A stretch of 64,000 bases of DNA from Nisaea nitritireducens (GTDB taxonomy: Bacteria; Pseudomonadota; Alphaproteobacteria; Thalassobaculales; Thalassobaculaceae): assembly GCF_014904795.1 (NCBI RefSeq), contig NZ_JACZFS010000016.1, positions 1 through 64,000 of the forward strand, given 5' to 3'. How positions within the stretch are numbered: the first letter of the stretch is position 1; every line of letters begins with the position of its first letter. Positions 15,432-23,901 of this stretch are shown piece by piece. A program made the translations under genes and the position numbers. Below the pieces are notes generated by a model. That model did not search any database. It was given only the letters and a program-made list of their open reading frames with translations, and was not told the origin of the DNA.

Positions 15432-18098
15432 TCAGCCCTGTTTTATATCGAGCGTGACCAGCCGCGTGCCGACATCGTCCGGCGACGCCGTCTCGATAAA
15501 ACCGAGATCATGACAGAGCGCCAGCATCGCCCTGTTCTCCGACATCACATAGCCGAACATCTTTTGCAGGCCGCGCGAATCGGCGTGCCGGATCAGGTCT
15601 CCCATGAGACGCCGGCCAAGCCCCTGCCCCTGCTGATCGGTCCGGACCAGCGCGGCGAACTCGCAGGTTTCGAAATGCGGATCCGCCGTCAGACGGGCGA
15701 CACCGAGAATCTCGCCGTGGCTTTCGGCCACCAGGGCCATTTCCCGATCGTAGTCGATCTGGGTAAGACGGGCCGCCGTTTCGTGCGGGAGTGTCTTGAC
15801 CGGAGCAAAGAAGCGCCGGCGCAGATCGTCGAGGGAGGATTTCTGGATCAGGTCGAGCAGGGCCGGCTCGTCCTCCGGCCGGATCGGACGGACCGTCAGA
15901 GCCAATCCGTTATCGAGACTGACATGCCGCTCCAGATGCTTGGGATAGGGCCGGATGGCGACCGGGATCGCGTTGGCCGCATCCTGCACCCGCACCCGGG
16001 CATCGAGGGCCAGAATGCCGTAATCGTTGATATAGAGCGGATTGACGTCGAGCTCCCGGATCTCCGGGAAATCCATGGCGATCTGGGAAAGCTTGACCAG
16101 CGCCGCAGTCAGCTCCTCGATCGCCGCCGGCGGGCGGTTACGGTACCCCTGCAACAGCGACCAGACCCGTGTCCGCTGCACCATGTCCCGGGCCAGCGGG
16201 ATATCCAGCGGTGGCAGGGCAACCGCACTGTCGTCCGCAACCTCGACCTCGACCCCGCCCTTGCCGAACAGAATGACCGGCCCGAAGACCGGGTCCGTGC
16301 TGATGCCGATGATGAGTTCCTCGGCGTGCGGCATGGTTGCCATGCGCTGGACCGCGAAACCGTCGATCAGGGCTTCCGGCTTCACACGTTTTACCGTCCT
16401 CAGCATCTCTTCCGCGGCGCCGATCACCTGCTGACGGCCGGTGAGGTCGAGACGGACCCCGCCGACATCGCTCTTGTGGGTGATATCGTGGCTGAGAATC
16501 TTCAGGACCACATGGTTGCCGAGCTCGACCGCGGCCATCCCGGCCTCTTCGGGTGTCTTGGCAATCACGGTCTCGATGACAGGGATGCCGTAGGCATCCA
16601 GGATGTCTTTCGCTTCCGGCTCCGTCAGCCATTCGCGGCCTTCACCGACCGCTTTCTCGATGACCCGGCGCGCCCGCTCGGTCTCGGGATGATAGCCCTC
16701 CGGCAAAGACGGCGGCGTTTGCATCAGCATGTCGCGGCGGCGCTTGTAGCGCACCATATGCATGAAGCCGGTCACCGCCTGGTTCGGCGTATCGTAGGAC
16801 GGCACAGAGGCCCGGTAGAAGGCCTTCTTCGCCTCTTCCTGCGCCCCTTCCCCGACCCAGTTCGTCAGGATCGGCACGCGCGGCTTCCCGGCAACGACGC
16901 GCTGCACGACCTCCGCCGCCTTGATACTGTCAGCAATCGCGGTCGGACAGTTCAGCACCAGAACCGCATCGACATTCGGGTCCTTTATCACCTCTTCAAG
17001 CGCGGCTTCATACCGCTCGGGCGGCGCGTCGCCGATAATGTCGACCGGGTTTCCGCGCGACCAGGTGGACGGCAGCTTTCCGTCAAGCGCCGCTACGGTT
17101 TCCGGGCTGAGTTCCGCCAGCCGGCCACCCAATTCAACAAGGCTCTCCGTCGCCAGCACACCGAGGCCGCCACCATTCGTGATGATTGCCAGACGGTCGT
17201 TCGCCGCCTTCAGACCCGTGCCGAGCGTGTTCACCGCATCGAACAGCTCAAGCAAGTCATAAACGCGCAGAATCCCGGCCCGACGGAAGGCCGCGTTGAA
17301 GACCGCATCCGAGCCCGTGAGCGCACCGGTATGCGAGGCAGCAGCCTTGGCGGCGGCCTGATTGCGGCCTGATTTAATGGCGATCACCGGTTTGTTCCGG
17401 GCGGCCGCACGCGCGGCGGACATGAATTTCCGGGGGCTGCTGATCGACTCGATATAAAGCAGGATCGCCTTGGTGTTCGGATCCGCCACCAGATAATCCA
17501 GCATGTCGCCGAAATCGACATCGGTCATGTTGCCGAGCGAGACCACATGGGAGAAGCCGATATTGTGATGCGCCGCATGATCGACGACAGCGGACGCGAC
17601 GGCCCCGCTCTGGGTCACGAAAGCGAGATTTCCGGCTGGCGGCTGAATATGCAGGAAGGATGCATTGAGCCCGATGGGCGGCACCATGATGCCGACGCAG
17701 TTCGGCCCGACCACGCGGATCGGATATTGCGTCTTGATGCGCTTGATCTCACCGACCAGATCGGCGCCGTGACCGTCCCCTTCACCGAATCCGGCAGTGA
17801 CCACGACAGCCGCCATGGTTCCCTTTGCCGCCAGTTCCTCCAGTATGGCGGGGACTGACGCGGCCGGAGTACAGATGACAGCGAGATCCGGAACAATCGG
17901 CAGATCCGCGATGCTCTTGTAGCAAAGCGTGGAGCCGATCGCGTCCTCGTGCGGGTTGACGGGTAGCACAGGCCCGTTGAAGGCATCGCCGAGCAGGTTT
18001 CTGGACAGAACCTTGCCGACCGACTGCTCCCGGTTGCTCGCCCCGATAATGGCGACAGACCTCGGCTGAAAGAGTTTATCCAGATTCCTGATCGTCAT
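15432..18098 (-). CDS. Fused NDP-forming acyl-CoA synthetase and GNAT acetyltransferase (Pat/YfiQ-like)
   Basis: An 888-residue multidomain protein. Order: CoA-binding domain (about 1-130, starting NLDKLFQPRSVAIIGASNRE), succinyl-CoA-ligase-like domain (about 150-430, with AAASHTGALTGSDAVF holding the His of the SHTGA motif), an ATP-grasp domain (about 490-700), and a C-terminal GNAT domain (about 730-888, with RTDQQGQGLGRRLMGDLIRH as the acetyl-CoA loop). Homologues include Salmonella Pat and E. coli PatZ/YfiQ, which acetylate lysines of metabolic enzymes such as acetyl-CoA synthetase. The His motif suggests that the synthetase part could be active. A Crp-like gene lies just upstream on the same strand. 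Confidence 0.88.
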   Translation of the reverse strand: MTIRNLDKLFQPRSVAIIGASNREQSVGKVLSRNLLGDAFNGPVLPVNPHEDAIGSTLCYKSIADLPIVPDLAVICTPAASVPAILEELAAKGTMAAVVVTAGFGEGDGHGADLVGEIKRIKTQYPIRVVGPNCVGIMVPPIGLNASFLHIQPPAGNLAFVTQSGAVASAVVDHAAHHNIGFSHVVSLGNMTDVDFGDMLDYLVADPNTKAILLYIESISSPRKFMSAARAAARNKPVIAIKSGRNQAAAKAAASHTGALTGSDAVFNAAFRRAGILRVYDLLELFDAVNTLGTGLKAANDRLAIITNGGGLGVLATESLVELGGRLAELSPETVAALDGKLPSTWSRGNPVDIIGDAPPERYEAALEEVIKDPNVDAVLVLNCPTAIADSIKAAEVVQRVVAGKPRVPILTNWVGEGAQEEAKKAFYRASVPSYDTPNQAVTGFMHMVRYKRRRDMLMQTPPSLPEGYHPETERARRVIEKAVGEGREWLTEPEAKDILDAYGIPVIETVIAKTPEEAGMAAVELGNHVVLKILSHDITHKSDVGGVRLDLTGRQQVIGAAEEMLRTVKRVKPEALIDGFAVQRMATMPHAEELIIGISTDPVFGPVILFGKGGVEVEVADDSAVALPPLDIPLARDMVQRTRVWSLLQGYRNRPPAAIEELTAALVKLSQIAMDFPEIRELDVNPLYINDYGILALDARVRVQDAANAIPVAIRPYPKHLERHVSLDNGLALTVRPIRPEDEPALLDLIQKSSLDDLRRRFFAPVKTLPHETAARLTQIDYDREMALVAESHGEILGVARLTADPHFETCEFAALVRTDQQGQGLGRRLMGDLIRHADSRGLQKMFGYVMSENRAMLALCHDLGFIETASPDDVGTRLVTLDIKQG

Positions 18099-18208
18099 GG
18101 GGCGGCCTCGTTATGTTGCAGTGCAATATAATAACTATGCCGCCGAAATGTGTCAGTCCTAATGCGCCTCGGAGATAATTTGTCGCAGCGCACAATAGAT
18201 GGCGGGCA

Positions 18209-18922
18209 TCAGTTTTCCTCTCGGCCGGCGCGGGCGTTGTCGACCATCCGCTCCAGTTCGGCCAGATCTTTCACGACATATGCACCGCGCGTCCTCTCCA
18301 GCAGATCGCTGCGCTCGAGAGCCTTCAGCTCCCGGGTCACCGCTTCACGGTGGGTACTAATCCGGGCCGCGATCTCGGCATGGGTCGGCGGCGGTGAAAT
18401 GCGCCCGGTTCCGTCGACGATGCGCCCGGCCCGCGCCAGACGCAGCAATTCAGCATGGATACGGTTTCGTACCCCAAGCGTGCTGAACTCAACTACCCGC
18501 TCCACCAGGGTCCGGATCGACCCAACCATGCGTTTCATGACGATCCGGGACATTTCCGGGGTTTCGGCGAGCAGTTCCCGGAACATCTCGGCGGGCATAC
18601 AGCCAACGACCGTCCTGCTCTGCGCAACGATGCTGGCGGAGCGCCGCCCGCCATCGATTGCCGCAAATTCGCCGAAATGATCGCCCGTCTTGAGATCATG
18701 AATAATCACGGTCTTTCCCGTTTCGGAAAAAACCGTCACCCGAACATCGCCCCAGGTGATGAAGTAGACATCGGTCGATTCATCGTCGAGATTGATGATC
18801 ACCTGATCTGCTTCGAAATTCCGCCAACGGCATCTCCGATCGAGATCGGCGATTTTCGCTTCCGGCAAGCACCGCAGCAAATGGCAAGCCCCAAGGCTGC
18901 GATTCATAGTCGACACTGGCAT
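18209..18922 (-). CDS. Crp/Fnr-family transcriptional regulator
   Basis: A regulator of about 237 residues with an N-terminal cyclic-nucleotide-binding fold and a C-terminal winged helix (THAEIAARISTHREAVTREL). The phosphate-binding cassette reads GDHFGEFAAIDGGRRSAS, keeping the Glu and Arg that contact cAMP in CRP, so nucleotide binding is plausible. It has no Cys cluster of the FNR type. The start is uncertain: ATG codons at 18946, 18922 and 18907 are possible, and the GGGGGAG at 18923-18929 is poorly spaced for any of them. It precedes the acetyltransferase fusion by 110 bases, a gap containing the small palindrome TTGCAGTGCAA at 18116-18126. Confidence 0.85.
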   Translation of the reverse strand: MPVSTMNRSLGACHLLRCLPEAKIADLDRRCRWRNFEADQVIINLDDESTDVYFITWGDVRVTVFSETGKTVIIHDLKTGDHFGEFAAIDGGRRSASIVAQSRTVVGCMPAEMFRELLAETPEMSRIVMKRMVGSIRTLVERVVEFSTLGVRNRIHAELLRLARAGRIVDGTGRISPPPTHAEIAARISTHREAVTRELKALERSDLLERTRGAYVVKDLAELERMVDNARAGREEN

Positions 18923-19239
18923 CTCCCCCAAATGGTTGCCGAACATACCATCAATCGTCCGGACCGGCACCGTCCCTGCGCCCAACCACTCTATCTAGCA
19001 ACAGGGCAAGCCCACTCACAACCGCGCGTCGAAACACGCTTTTACCCACGCGCTTGAAGCAATTCCGCTTCGAGCCGTCGCCACCGTGCGGAATCCCACA
19101 CTGACCGGGCCAAAACGTCCCTATCTTTTAATGAGCAGCAGGAAAGGACCGGAGCAGCCGCCGTAACAGCGTTTCCCCCGCTTTGGCGGTCTTCCCCTTC
19201 CCTCTGGACTAAGTGATTTATCCTGAGAGTCATCTTCAG

Positions 19240-19308
19240 GACCGCGCCACAAATGATCGATCAGGGGCACCCCGCCTCCCTCATCAATCAGGCGCGGTCA
19301 TTTTTTTT
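19240..19308 (+). terminator. Strong intrinsic terminator with no upstream gene; possible small-RNA 3' end
   Basis: Arms GACCGCGCC (19240-19248) and GGCGCGGTC (19291-19299) pair perfectly. An inner TGATCGAT / ATCAATCA helix pairs at 7 of 8 positions and lies over a GGGG/CCCC apex. Eight T residues follow at 19301-19308. The T-run is only on the plus side, yet the nearest plus-strand gene upstream is more than 10 kb away and cspA starts downstream. The transcript ended here may therefore be a non-coding RNA from about 19.05-19.30 kb. The 18923-19555 gap otherwise contains only the cold-shock leader. Confidence 0.55.
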
Positions 19309-19555
19309 ACAGTAAAACCGCCATTTCCGGGTGCGTCACGGCCATGATCCCGCCTGTCGCCAGATACTACTTTTAATCACAAATTCACTTGCCGCGCTAA
19401 CAGGCCCACCCTATCTCAGTTCAGTCTGTGGACGGCTTTACAGATGGGGTGTCTTCTGCTGGTCAGTGCCGAGCGTCTCTCCTAAAGCGTGTCTAAGAGT
19501 GAGTGACTGAGTAAGTGGTTATTTTGGAGTTTGTGAAGAGGAGAGGTATCCAGTC

Positions 19556-19762
19556 ATGCCAACGGGTACAGTGAAGTTTTTCAAGACCGACAAAGGGTAC
19601 GGGTTCATCACTCCGGAAGATGGATCGCGCGATGTCTTCGTACATGTTTCCGCCGTCCAGAACTCCGGACTGGCAACCATCTCCGAGGGCCAGAGGCTGA
19701 ATTTCGAAGTGCAGGAAGATGCCCGCGGCCCCAAGGCCGTCGATTTGTCGGTCGCGGATTAA
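19556..19762 (+). CDS. Cold-shock-domain protein (CspA family)
   Basis: A 68-residue single cold-shock domain, a five-stranded OB fold that binds single-stranded RNA or DNA. RNP1 is KGYGFITP and RNP2 is VFVHVSAV, both intact, after the family start TGTVKFFKTD. The ribosome site is a purine run (GAAGAGGAGAGG) ending about 8 bases before the ATG. The leader of roughly 240 bases back to the terminator at 19308 is long enough to act as a cold-responsive 5' UTR, as in E. coli cspA, but no specific cold-box was identified. Confidence 0.95.
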   Translation: MPTGTVKFFKTDKGYGFITPEDGSRDVFVHVSAVQNSGLATISEGQRLNFEVQEDARGPKAVDLSVAD

Positions 19763-20181
19763 GAATCGCACGCACCGCCGGCCTTCAGCGGCGCCTGAGT
19801 GAATAAAAACACCCGGACCGGCTACAAACAGATATAGCCGGACCTCTTCGCGTGCGCGGTTCTTATGCGGCTATGTGGGGCGTATCGCGGTTGCCGGCGC
19901 GCGCCAAACTTGCGCGCCATCATTCCCTGACATCTCCGCCCTGAAATCCTCCCTGACAGCAGATCTGAAAGAATCACGCGCTACCGGACGTGTTGCCGCT
20001 TCACAGACTGCAGCCGAATTGTCATATTTGATCGTCTGGACTAAAAAAAACCGCAACCGGTTAACCCCCGTTGCTCCGGCGGTTCGGAAAGTAATACGGG
20101 AGGATCACCCTCTAGGCGCAAAAAGACCGGCAAGCGGCCGGCAACCGTCGCCTCAAGGCTTCACAAATTCAGGAGATCTCA
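19763..20181 (+). other. Intergenic leader of the BMP gene, with GC-rich hairpin candidates
   Basis: This 419-base gap has no credible gene; one 104-codon frame crosses it without a ribosome site. Inverted pairs include CCGGCTA/TAGCCGG just after the cold-shock gene, GGCGCG/CGCGCC near 19.9 kb, CCCGT...ACGGG at about 20066-20099, and GGCG...CGCC enclosing CCGG-rich arms at about 20116-20154. The last two lie 30-115 bases before the BMP start and could be a structured 5' UTR. They do not match any riboswitch consensus I know. AGGAG precedes the ATG at 20182. Confidence 0.35.
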
Positions 20182-21276
20182 ATGATTAGAGACATCGTGC
20201 GCGCCCTCCTCGGCGGCGCAGGTTTGGCGGCGACGGTACTTGCTGCGGGCGTAACGCCCTCGGGTGCCAATGCGGAAGAACTCAAGGTCGGCTTCGTTTA
20301 TGTTGGCCCGGTCGGCGATCATGGCTGGACCTATCGCCACGATATCGGCCGCAAGGCCATCGAGACGCAGCTTGCCGGCAAGACAAAGACGACGTTTGTC
20401 GAGAACGTGCAGGAAGGCCCCGATGCCGAGCGCGTCATCCGCCAGCTTGCCAGCGACGGCAACAAGCTGATCTTCACCACCTCCTTCGGCTTCATGAACC
20501 CGACCCTGAAGGTCGCCAAGAAGTTTCCGGACGTGAAGTTCGAGCATGCCACCGGCTACAAGCGCGCCAAGAACGTCTCGACCTATGCCGCGCGCTTTTA
20601 TGAAGGCCGCTATGTCGCCGGTCTGATCGCCGGCAAGATGACCAAGTCGAACGTGATCGGCTATGTCGGCTCCTTCCCGATCCCGGAAGTCATCCGGGGC
20701 ATCAACGCCTTCACTCTGGCGCTGCGCTCGGTCAACCCGAAAGCCGAAGTGAAGGTTGTCTGGGTGAATTCCTGGTACGACCCGGGCAAGGAAGGCGATG
20801 CCGCCAAGGCGCTGATCGATCAGGGCGCGGACATCATCCTGCAGCACACCGACTCCCCGGCCCCGCTTCAGGTTGCCGAATCCCGCGGCGTACATGGTTT
20901 CGGTCAGGCCTCTGACATGACCAAGTTCGCCCCGAAGGCACAGCTTTCCGCGATCATCGACAATTGGGACAGCTATTATTTGGCCCGTGCCAAGGCAGCT
21001 CTGGACGGCACATGGGAGTCCACGGACACCTGGGGTGGCCTGAAATCCGGCATGGTCGAGATGGCTCCCTTTGGCGCCGCCGTTCCGGATGACGCGAAAA
21101 AGCTCGCCACCGATGCGATCGCCGGCCTGACGGACGGCTCCATTCACGCCTTTGACGGGCCTATCAAGGACCAGAGCGGCGCCATCAAGGTCAAGAAGGG
21201 CGAGACGCTCGATGACGGTGCCCTGCTTGGCATGAACTGGTATGTAGAGGGCGTTCAGGGCAAGATCCCGAACTAA
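20182..21276 (+). CDS. BMP-family ABC transporter substrate-binding protein
   Basis: A 364-residue periplasmic binding protein of the basic membrane protein (BMP/PnrA-like) family, whose characterised members bind nucleosides. A signal peptide is evident (about residues 1-31, ending SGANAEE). The mature protein begins LKVGFVYVGPVGDHGWTY, the standard BMP start, and includes IFTTSFGFMNPTLKVAKKFP and YVGSFPIPEVIRGINAF. The usual ATPase and two permease genes are absent here, so the uptake complex must be encoded elsewhere or the protein acts alone. A strong hairpin follows the stop. Confidence 0.9.
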   Translation: MIRDIVRALLGGAGLAATVLAAGVTPSGANAEELKVGFVYVGPVGDHGWTYRHDIGRKAIETQLAGKTKTTFVENVQEGPDAERVIRQLASDGNKLIFTTSFGFMNPTLKVAKKFPDVKFEHATGYKRAKNVSTYAARFYEGRYVAGLIAGKMTKSNVIGYVGSFPIPEVIRGINAFTLALRSVNPKAEVKVVWVNSWYDPGKEGDAAKALIDQGADIILQHTDSPAPLQVAESRGVHGFGQASDMTKFAPKAQLSAIIDNWDSYYLARAKAALDGTWESTDTWGGLKSGMVEMAPFGAAVPDDAKKLATDAIAGLTDGSIHAFDGPIKDQSGAIKVKKGETLDDGALLGMNWYVEGVQGKIPN

Positions 21277-21298
21277 GCGCAACCAGCGAAACAACGAA

Positions 21299-21333
21299 AC
21301 GGCCCCGCCCGTACCCGGCGCGGGGCCGTCTTC
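21299..21333 (+). terminator. Terminator after the BMP gene
   Basis: Arms ACGGCCCCGC (21299-21308) and GCGGGGCCGT (21320-21329) form a perfect 10-bp stem, followed by CTTCATTT. It lies 22 bases beyond the stop. Confidence 0.65.
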
Positions 21334-21350
21334 ATTTGAAAGGCTTCTCC

Positions 21351-22064
21351 ATGACCCCAGAGGAAATCCGCGACCGGGTGCTGCATCGGGACGGGCTGAT
21401 CCTGGTCATCGACAAGCCTGCCGGACTACCGGTCCATGAAGGCCCCGGCGGCGGCGACAATCTCGAAGCCTACTTCAAGCATCTGACATACGGCATTCAG
21501 CATGTCCCGGCACTCGGGCACCGGCTGGACCGCGACACGAGCGGCTGCCTCGTCCTGGGGCGCAACCCCAAAGGCCTGAAAAAACTTGGAAAATTGTTCC
21601 GTGAAGGCCTTGTGGAGAAAACCTACTGGGCCATCGCCAAGGGAATTCCAAAAGAGCCTGAAGGCCGTATCGAACTGGCCCTGAGGAAAGTCACCAGCAA
21701 GGGCAAGGGCTGGCGCATGGTGGTGGACAGAAAGGACGGTCAGGAGAGCGTAACCGACTATCGGGTTGTGAGCGCTGCGGACGGCCTGTGTTTCATCGAA
21801 TGCTTCCCGCGCACCGGCAGGACTCACCAGATCCGTGTCCATCTGGCCGCCATCGGCTGCCCGATCGTCGGCGACCCGCTCTATGGCATGGGAGACGGAG
21901 AAGACGGAGAGCCTTTGCAGCTCCACTCCCGGGCTCTGCGCCTGCCAATGCAACAGAGCAAACCGCCCGTCTACGTGGAAGCGCCGCCGCCCGCGCATAT
22001 GGAGGCCTATCTGGAACGCCTCGGAGCCGGTCCGGAAACGGAAACGCGCCGGGGTGACAAGTAA
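21351..22064 (+). CDS. RluA-family pseudouridine synthase
   Basis: A 237-residue RNA pseudouridine synthase of the RluA family, which converts a uridine in rRNA or tRNA. Motif II is HRLDRDTSGCLVLGRN, with the catalytic Asp at about residue 60. The family FIECFPRTGRTHQIRVHLA segment follows at about residue 150. There is no N-terminal S4 domain, so it resembles the short RluA/TruC-like forms. I chose the ATG at 21351 (AAGG 8 bases upstream) over a TTG five codons earlier. The RNA target cannot be predicted. Confidence 0.9.
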   Translation: MTPEEIRDRVLHRDGLILVIDKPAGLPVHEGPGGGDNLEAYFKHLTYGIQHVPALGHRLDRDTSGCLVLGRNPKGLKKLGKLFREGLVEKTYWAIAKGIPKEPEGRIELALRKVTSKGKGWRMVVDRKDGQESVTDYRVVSAADGLCFIECFPRTGRTHQIRVHLAAIGCPIVGDPLYGMGDGEDGEPLQLHSRALRLPMQQSKPPVYVEAPPPAHMEAYLERLGAGPETETRRGDK

Positions 22065-22116
22065 GGCCGCGGCGGATAAGGTGGCACATCAGGCTCAGAG
22101 CCGAGGGAAAAGATCC

Positions 22117-22422
22117 ATGGACATCAAAAGCACCATTGCCTCCCAGAATATTGCGCGCACGCAGACACAGTCGGTTCAGCGCAACACTGGCTCGCAGGCT
22201 CCTGGTCAGCCGCAGGGGACTGGTGGCGCCGTGTCCGTATCCGTCCCCGGAGAGAGCCAGAAAACGTCAGAGCTTGGCGAAAACGTGAACGATAATCTTT
22301 CCAGCGAAGATGCGCTCGCGCTTGCCGGAAACATTGCCGAACAACTCGCCAACCTGCCGAGTGACACCGGGATCGTCAGCAACCCGGCCCTCCTTGAGGA
22401 AGCGGCACGCGGCGTCAGCTAG
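22117..22422 (+). CDS. Small hypothetical protein, disordered N-terminus
   Basis: A 101-residue protein not recognised. It begins MDIKSTIASQNIART, continues through a Gln/Ser/Gly-rich, probably disordered middle, and ends in a likely helix (SSEDALALAGNIAEQLANLP) with a short tail. GAGGGAAAAG lies before the ATG. A longer open frame extends upstream but overlaps the pseudouridine synthase and reads as shadow. It starts 52 bases after rluA and ends at a strong hairpin. The layout recalls small flagellar-accessory proteins such as FlaG or FlgM, but there is no firm match. Confidence 0.55.
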   Translation: MDIKSTIASQNIARTQTQSVQRNTGSQAPGQPQGTGGAVSVSVPGESQKTSELGENVNDNLSSEDALALAGNIAEQLANLPSDTGIVSNPALLEEAARGVS

Positions 22423-22472
22423 GGCATTGCTTCGGTAATTCGGTATAGCGGCCCTGATCCAGGGAATTGAAA

Positions 22473-22500
22473 AAGGGCGCCCAGTGGCGCCCTTCTGTTT
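22473..22500. terminator. Bidirectional terminator between convergent small genes
   Basis: Arms AAGGGCGCC (22473-22481) and GGCGCCCTT (22486-22494) surround a 4-base loop, with A-rich sequence on the left and CTGTTTT on the right. It separates the convergent genes ending at 22422 and 22518. Confidence 0.75.
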
Positions 22501-22517
22501 TGCCGTTTGGTCTGGCG

Positions 22518-22934
22518 TTATACCTGCTGGCCTTCCAGCGCCTGGTTTTTCGCGTCGGCGATCATACGCTCCCGGACCTCATCCATGATCATTTCCCTGA
22601 GCTCGGTCTTTTCCTTTGGCGGCAAGGCATCATACTGCTCAGGGGTCAGTCCCTTCTCCTTCAGGATAGCTTCGAAATACCGCTCTTCCGGCGTCTTGTG
22701 CATGTAATCGAGCAATGCGGTCACAACAGCTGAATACCCGCTATCCGCATTGCCGGTCCCGGTTACGGGCCCGCTCGCCTCTGACGCGCTATCTTTAGCC
22801 TCCGAACTGTAGACGTCGTTAAAGGACGTCCGGAACCCGCTCATGTTCGATATGCCGAGCTTTTGTAGCCCCTTGCTCTTCAGGTGAGCGCTATCACTTT
22901 CTGCATAGCTTCCCGTATAGGTAATTGCTTCCAT
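22518..22934 (-). CDS. Hypothetical protein, helical C-terminus
   Basis: A 138-residue protein of unknown function. Start supported by GGAG 7 bases upstream of the ATG at 22934. The N-terminal half is polar and Ser-rich (ITYTGSYAESDSAH). The C-terminal half is strongly charged and helical (ALLDYMHKTPEERYFEAILK, then LTPEQYDALPPKEKTELREM). It has no signal peptide and no membrane segment. The pattern resembles small flagellar or secretion-associated hypothetical proteins of alphaproteobacteria, but I cannot assign a family. Confidence 0.65.
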   Translation of the reverse strand: MEAITYTGSYAESDSAHLKSKGLQKLGISNMSGFRTSFNDVYSSEAKDSASEASGPVTGTGNADSGYSAVVTALLDYMHKTPEERYFEAILKEKGLTPEQYDALPPKEKTELREMIMDEVRERMIADAKNQALEGQQV

Positions 22935-23071
22935 TGTTTCGCTCCTCGGTTGGAAGACCGAGGCGATGGCATGCAATAAGTGTACCTAATAGACCGACAA
23001 AATATATGGCCGTTGCATGCTGGAGACAGCAAGGGAAACCAGTGGGAAAAGCCGGTATATGCGCCTTACCC

Positions 23072-23275
23072 CTATGTTCCGGTAGCCTCGTTTGTCGGGG
23101 AAATTTCTTCCGCCTCGGCAGAAGCTGCAGCAATCTCGCTACAATAAAAGCCAGTCGGATACATGTGGAAATCGCCTTCGAAAAGCTTTGTCAGATCAAG
23201 CTTTTCCCAGCCTTTCTCGGCAGTTCCCGAGGTTGCGATGCCAGGCACCGTATCTCTGTAAGTAACAGCTTTCAC
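23072..23275 (-). CDS. Possible small protein (67 aa), GTG start
   Basis: A 67-residue frame starting at the GTG at 23275, with AGGA 8 bases upstream. The translation (KAVTYRDTVPGIATSGTAEK, then LDLTKLFEGDFHMYPTGFYC) has a balanced composition and is not antisense to any known gene, which makes it more credible than the usual shadow. The C-terminal end is Ala/Glu-rich. No family recognised. Confidence 0.4.
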   Translation of the reverse strand: MKAVTYRDTVPGIATSGTAEKGWEKLDLTKLFEGDFHMYPTGFYCSEIAAASAEAEEISPTNEATGT

Positions 23276-23341
23276 AATGACGTTCCTTTGCTGGATGATA
23301 CGCAATCATTACCCAGCAAGAAGCGTGCCCAGTGCTGTTAA

Positions 23342-23851
23342 CTAAAAATGCGGCCAGAGCATGCGGGAGACGGCAAAAGTCGCCATTTCCACATAGAGCA
23401 GCATGAAGCCGAGCATGATGTAGCGGTGGACATCACTGGTGAAGCGCGACTTCTGCGCCATTGCAGTCCGGGTCAGCTCACCCAGATGAGCGCGCATGAA
23501 AGCCTGTTTCTTGGCTTCGGAGCCCTGCCAGCTCTGCAGCATCAGGATCGTGCCGACGGTCGCCAGGCTGAAAAGCCAGACCAGATAAAACAGGAATTTG
23601 ATCAGGCTGACATCGCCCCAGCGAAGCCAAACGCCAACCGCCACCACCCCGACACATAGCGCGGAGAAATAGATCAGCGTGTGCCATTGCTGCGCCTTGG
23701 CAAAACGAATGTTTTCCGACGCGTCGGTATAGAGAGCGAGAAACTCCTGCCGGGTATCGGAATCGATGTCCGGGTGAGTGTCATGATGCGCGGCCGCACG
23801 GCGCACGCGTTTTGGGTCCTGTGGGTCCGCTCTGGACAGTCCGTCAGCCAT
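23342..23851 (-). CDS. Small integral membrane protein of unknown function
   Basis: A 169-residue protein with a polar, His- and Arg-rich N-terminus (about residues 1-55) and three predicted membrane helices: about 58-77 (TLIYFSALCVGVVAVGVWL), 85-106 (IKFLFYLVWLFSLATVGTIL) and 142-162. A charged loop lies between helices two and three. I prefer the ATG at 23851, with AGGG 7 bases upstream, over one five codons earlier. Function not recognised. It lies between two other uncharacterised genes. Confidence 0.7.
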   Translation of the reverse strand: MADGLSRADPQDPKRVRRAAAHHDTHPDIDSDTRQEFLALYTDASENIRFAKAQQWHTLIYFSALCVGVVAVGVWLRWGDVSLIKFLFYLVWLFSLATVGTILMLQSWQGSEAKKQAFMRAHLGELTRTAMAQKSRFTSDVHRYIMLGFMLLYVEMATFAVSRMLWPHF

Positions 23852-23901
23852 GGAAGGTCCCTCCAACCAGCCTGTCTTAGCGGATTATGCGCTTCAGCTC
23901 G

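Noticed and set aside
15510-17372. A 620-codon plus-strand open frame
   Set aside because: It lies entirely antisense to the acyl-CoA synthetase-GNAT gene, which has clear domains; the plus-strand translation is His/Arg/Asp-rich shadow typical of GC-rich antisense frames.
19875-20189. A 104-codon plus-strand frame before the BMP gene
   Set aside because: No ribosome site, overlaps the BMP start, and crosses hairpin-rich leader sequence.
20179-21294. A 371-codon minus-strand open frame
   Set aside because: Antisense to the BMP binding protein; no recognisable motif or ribosome site.
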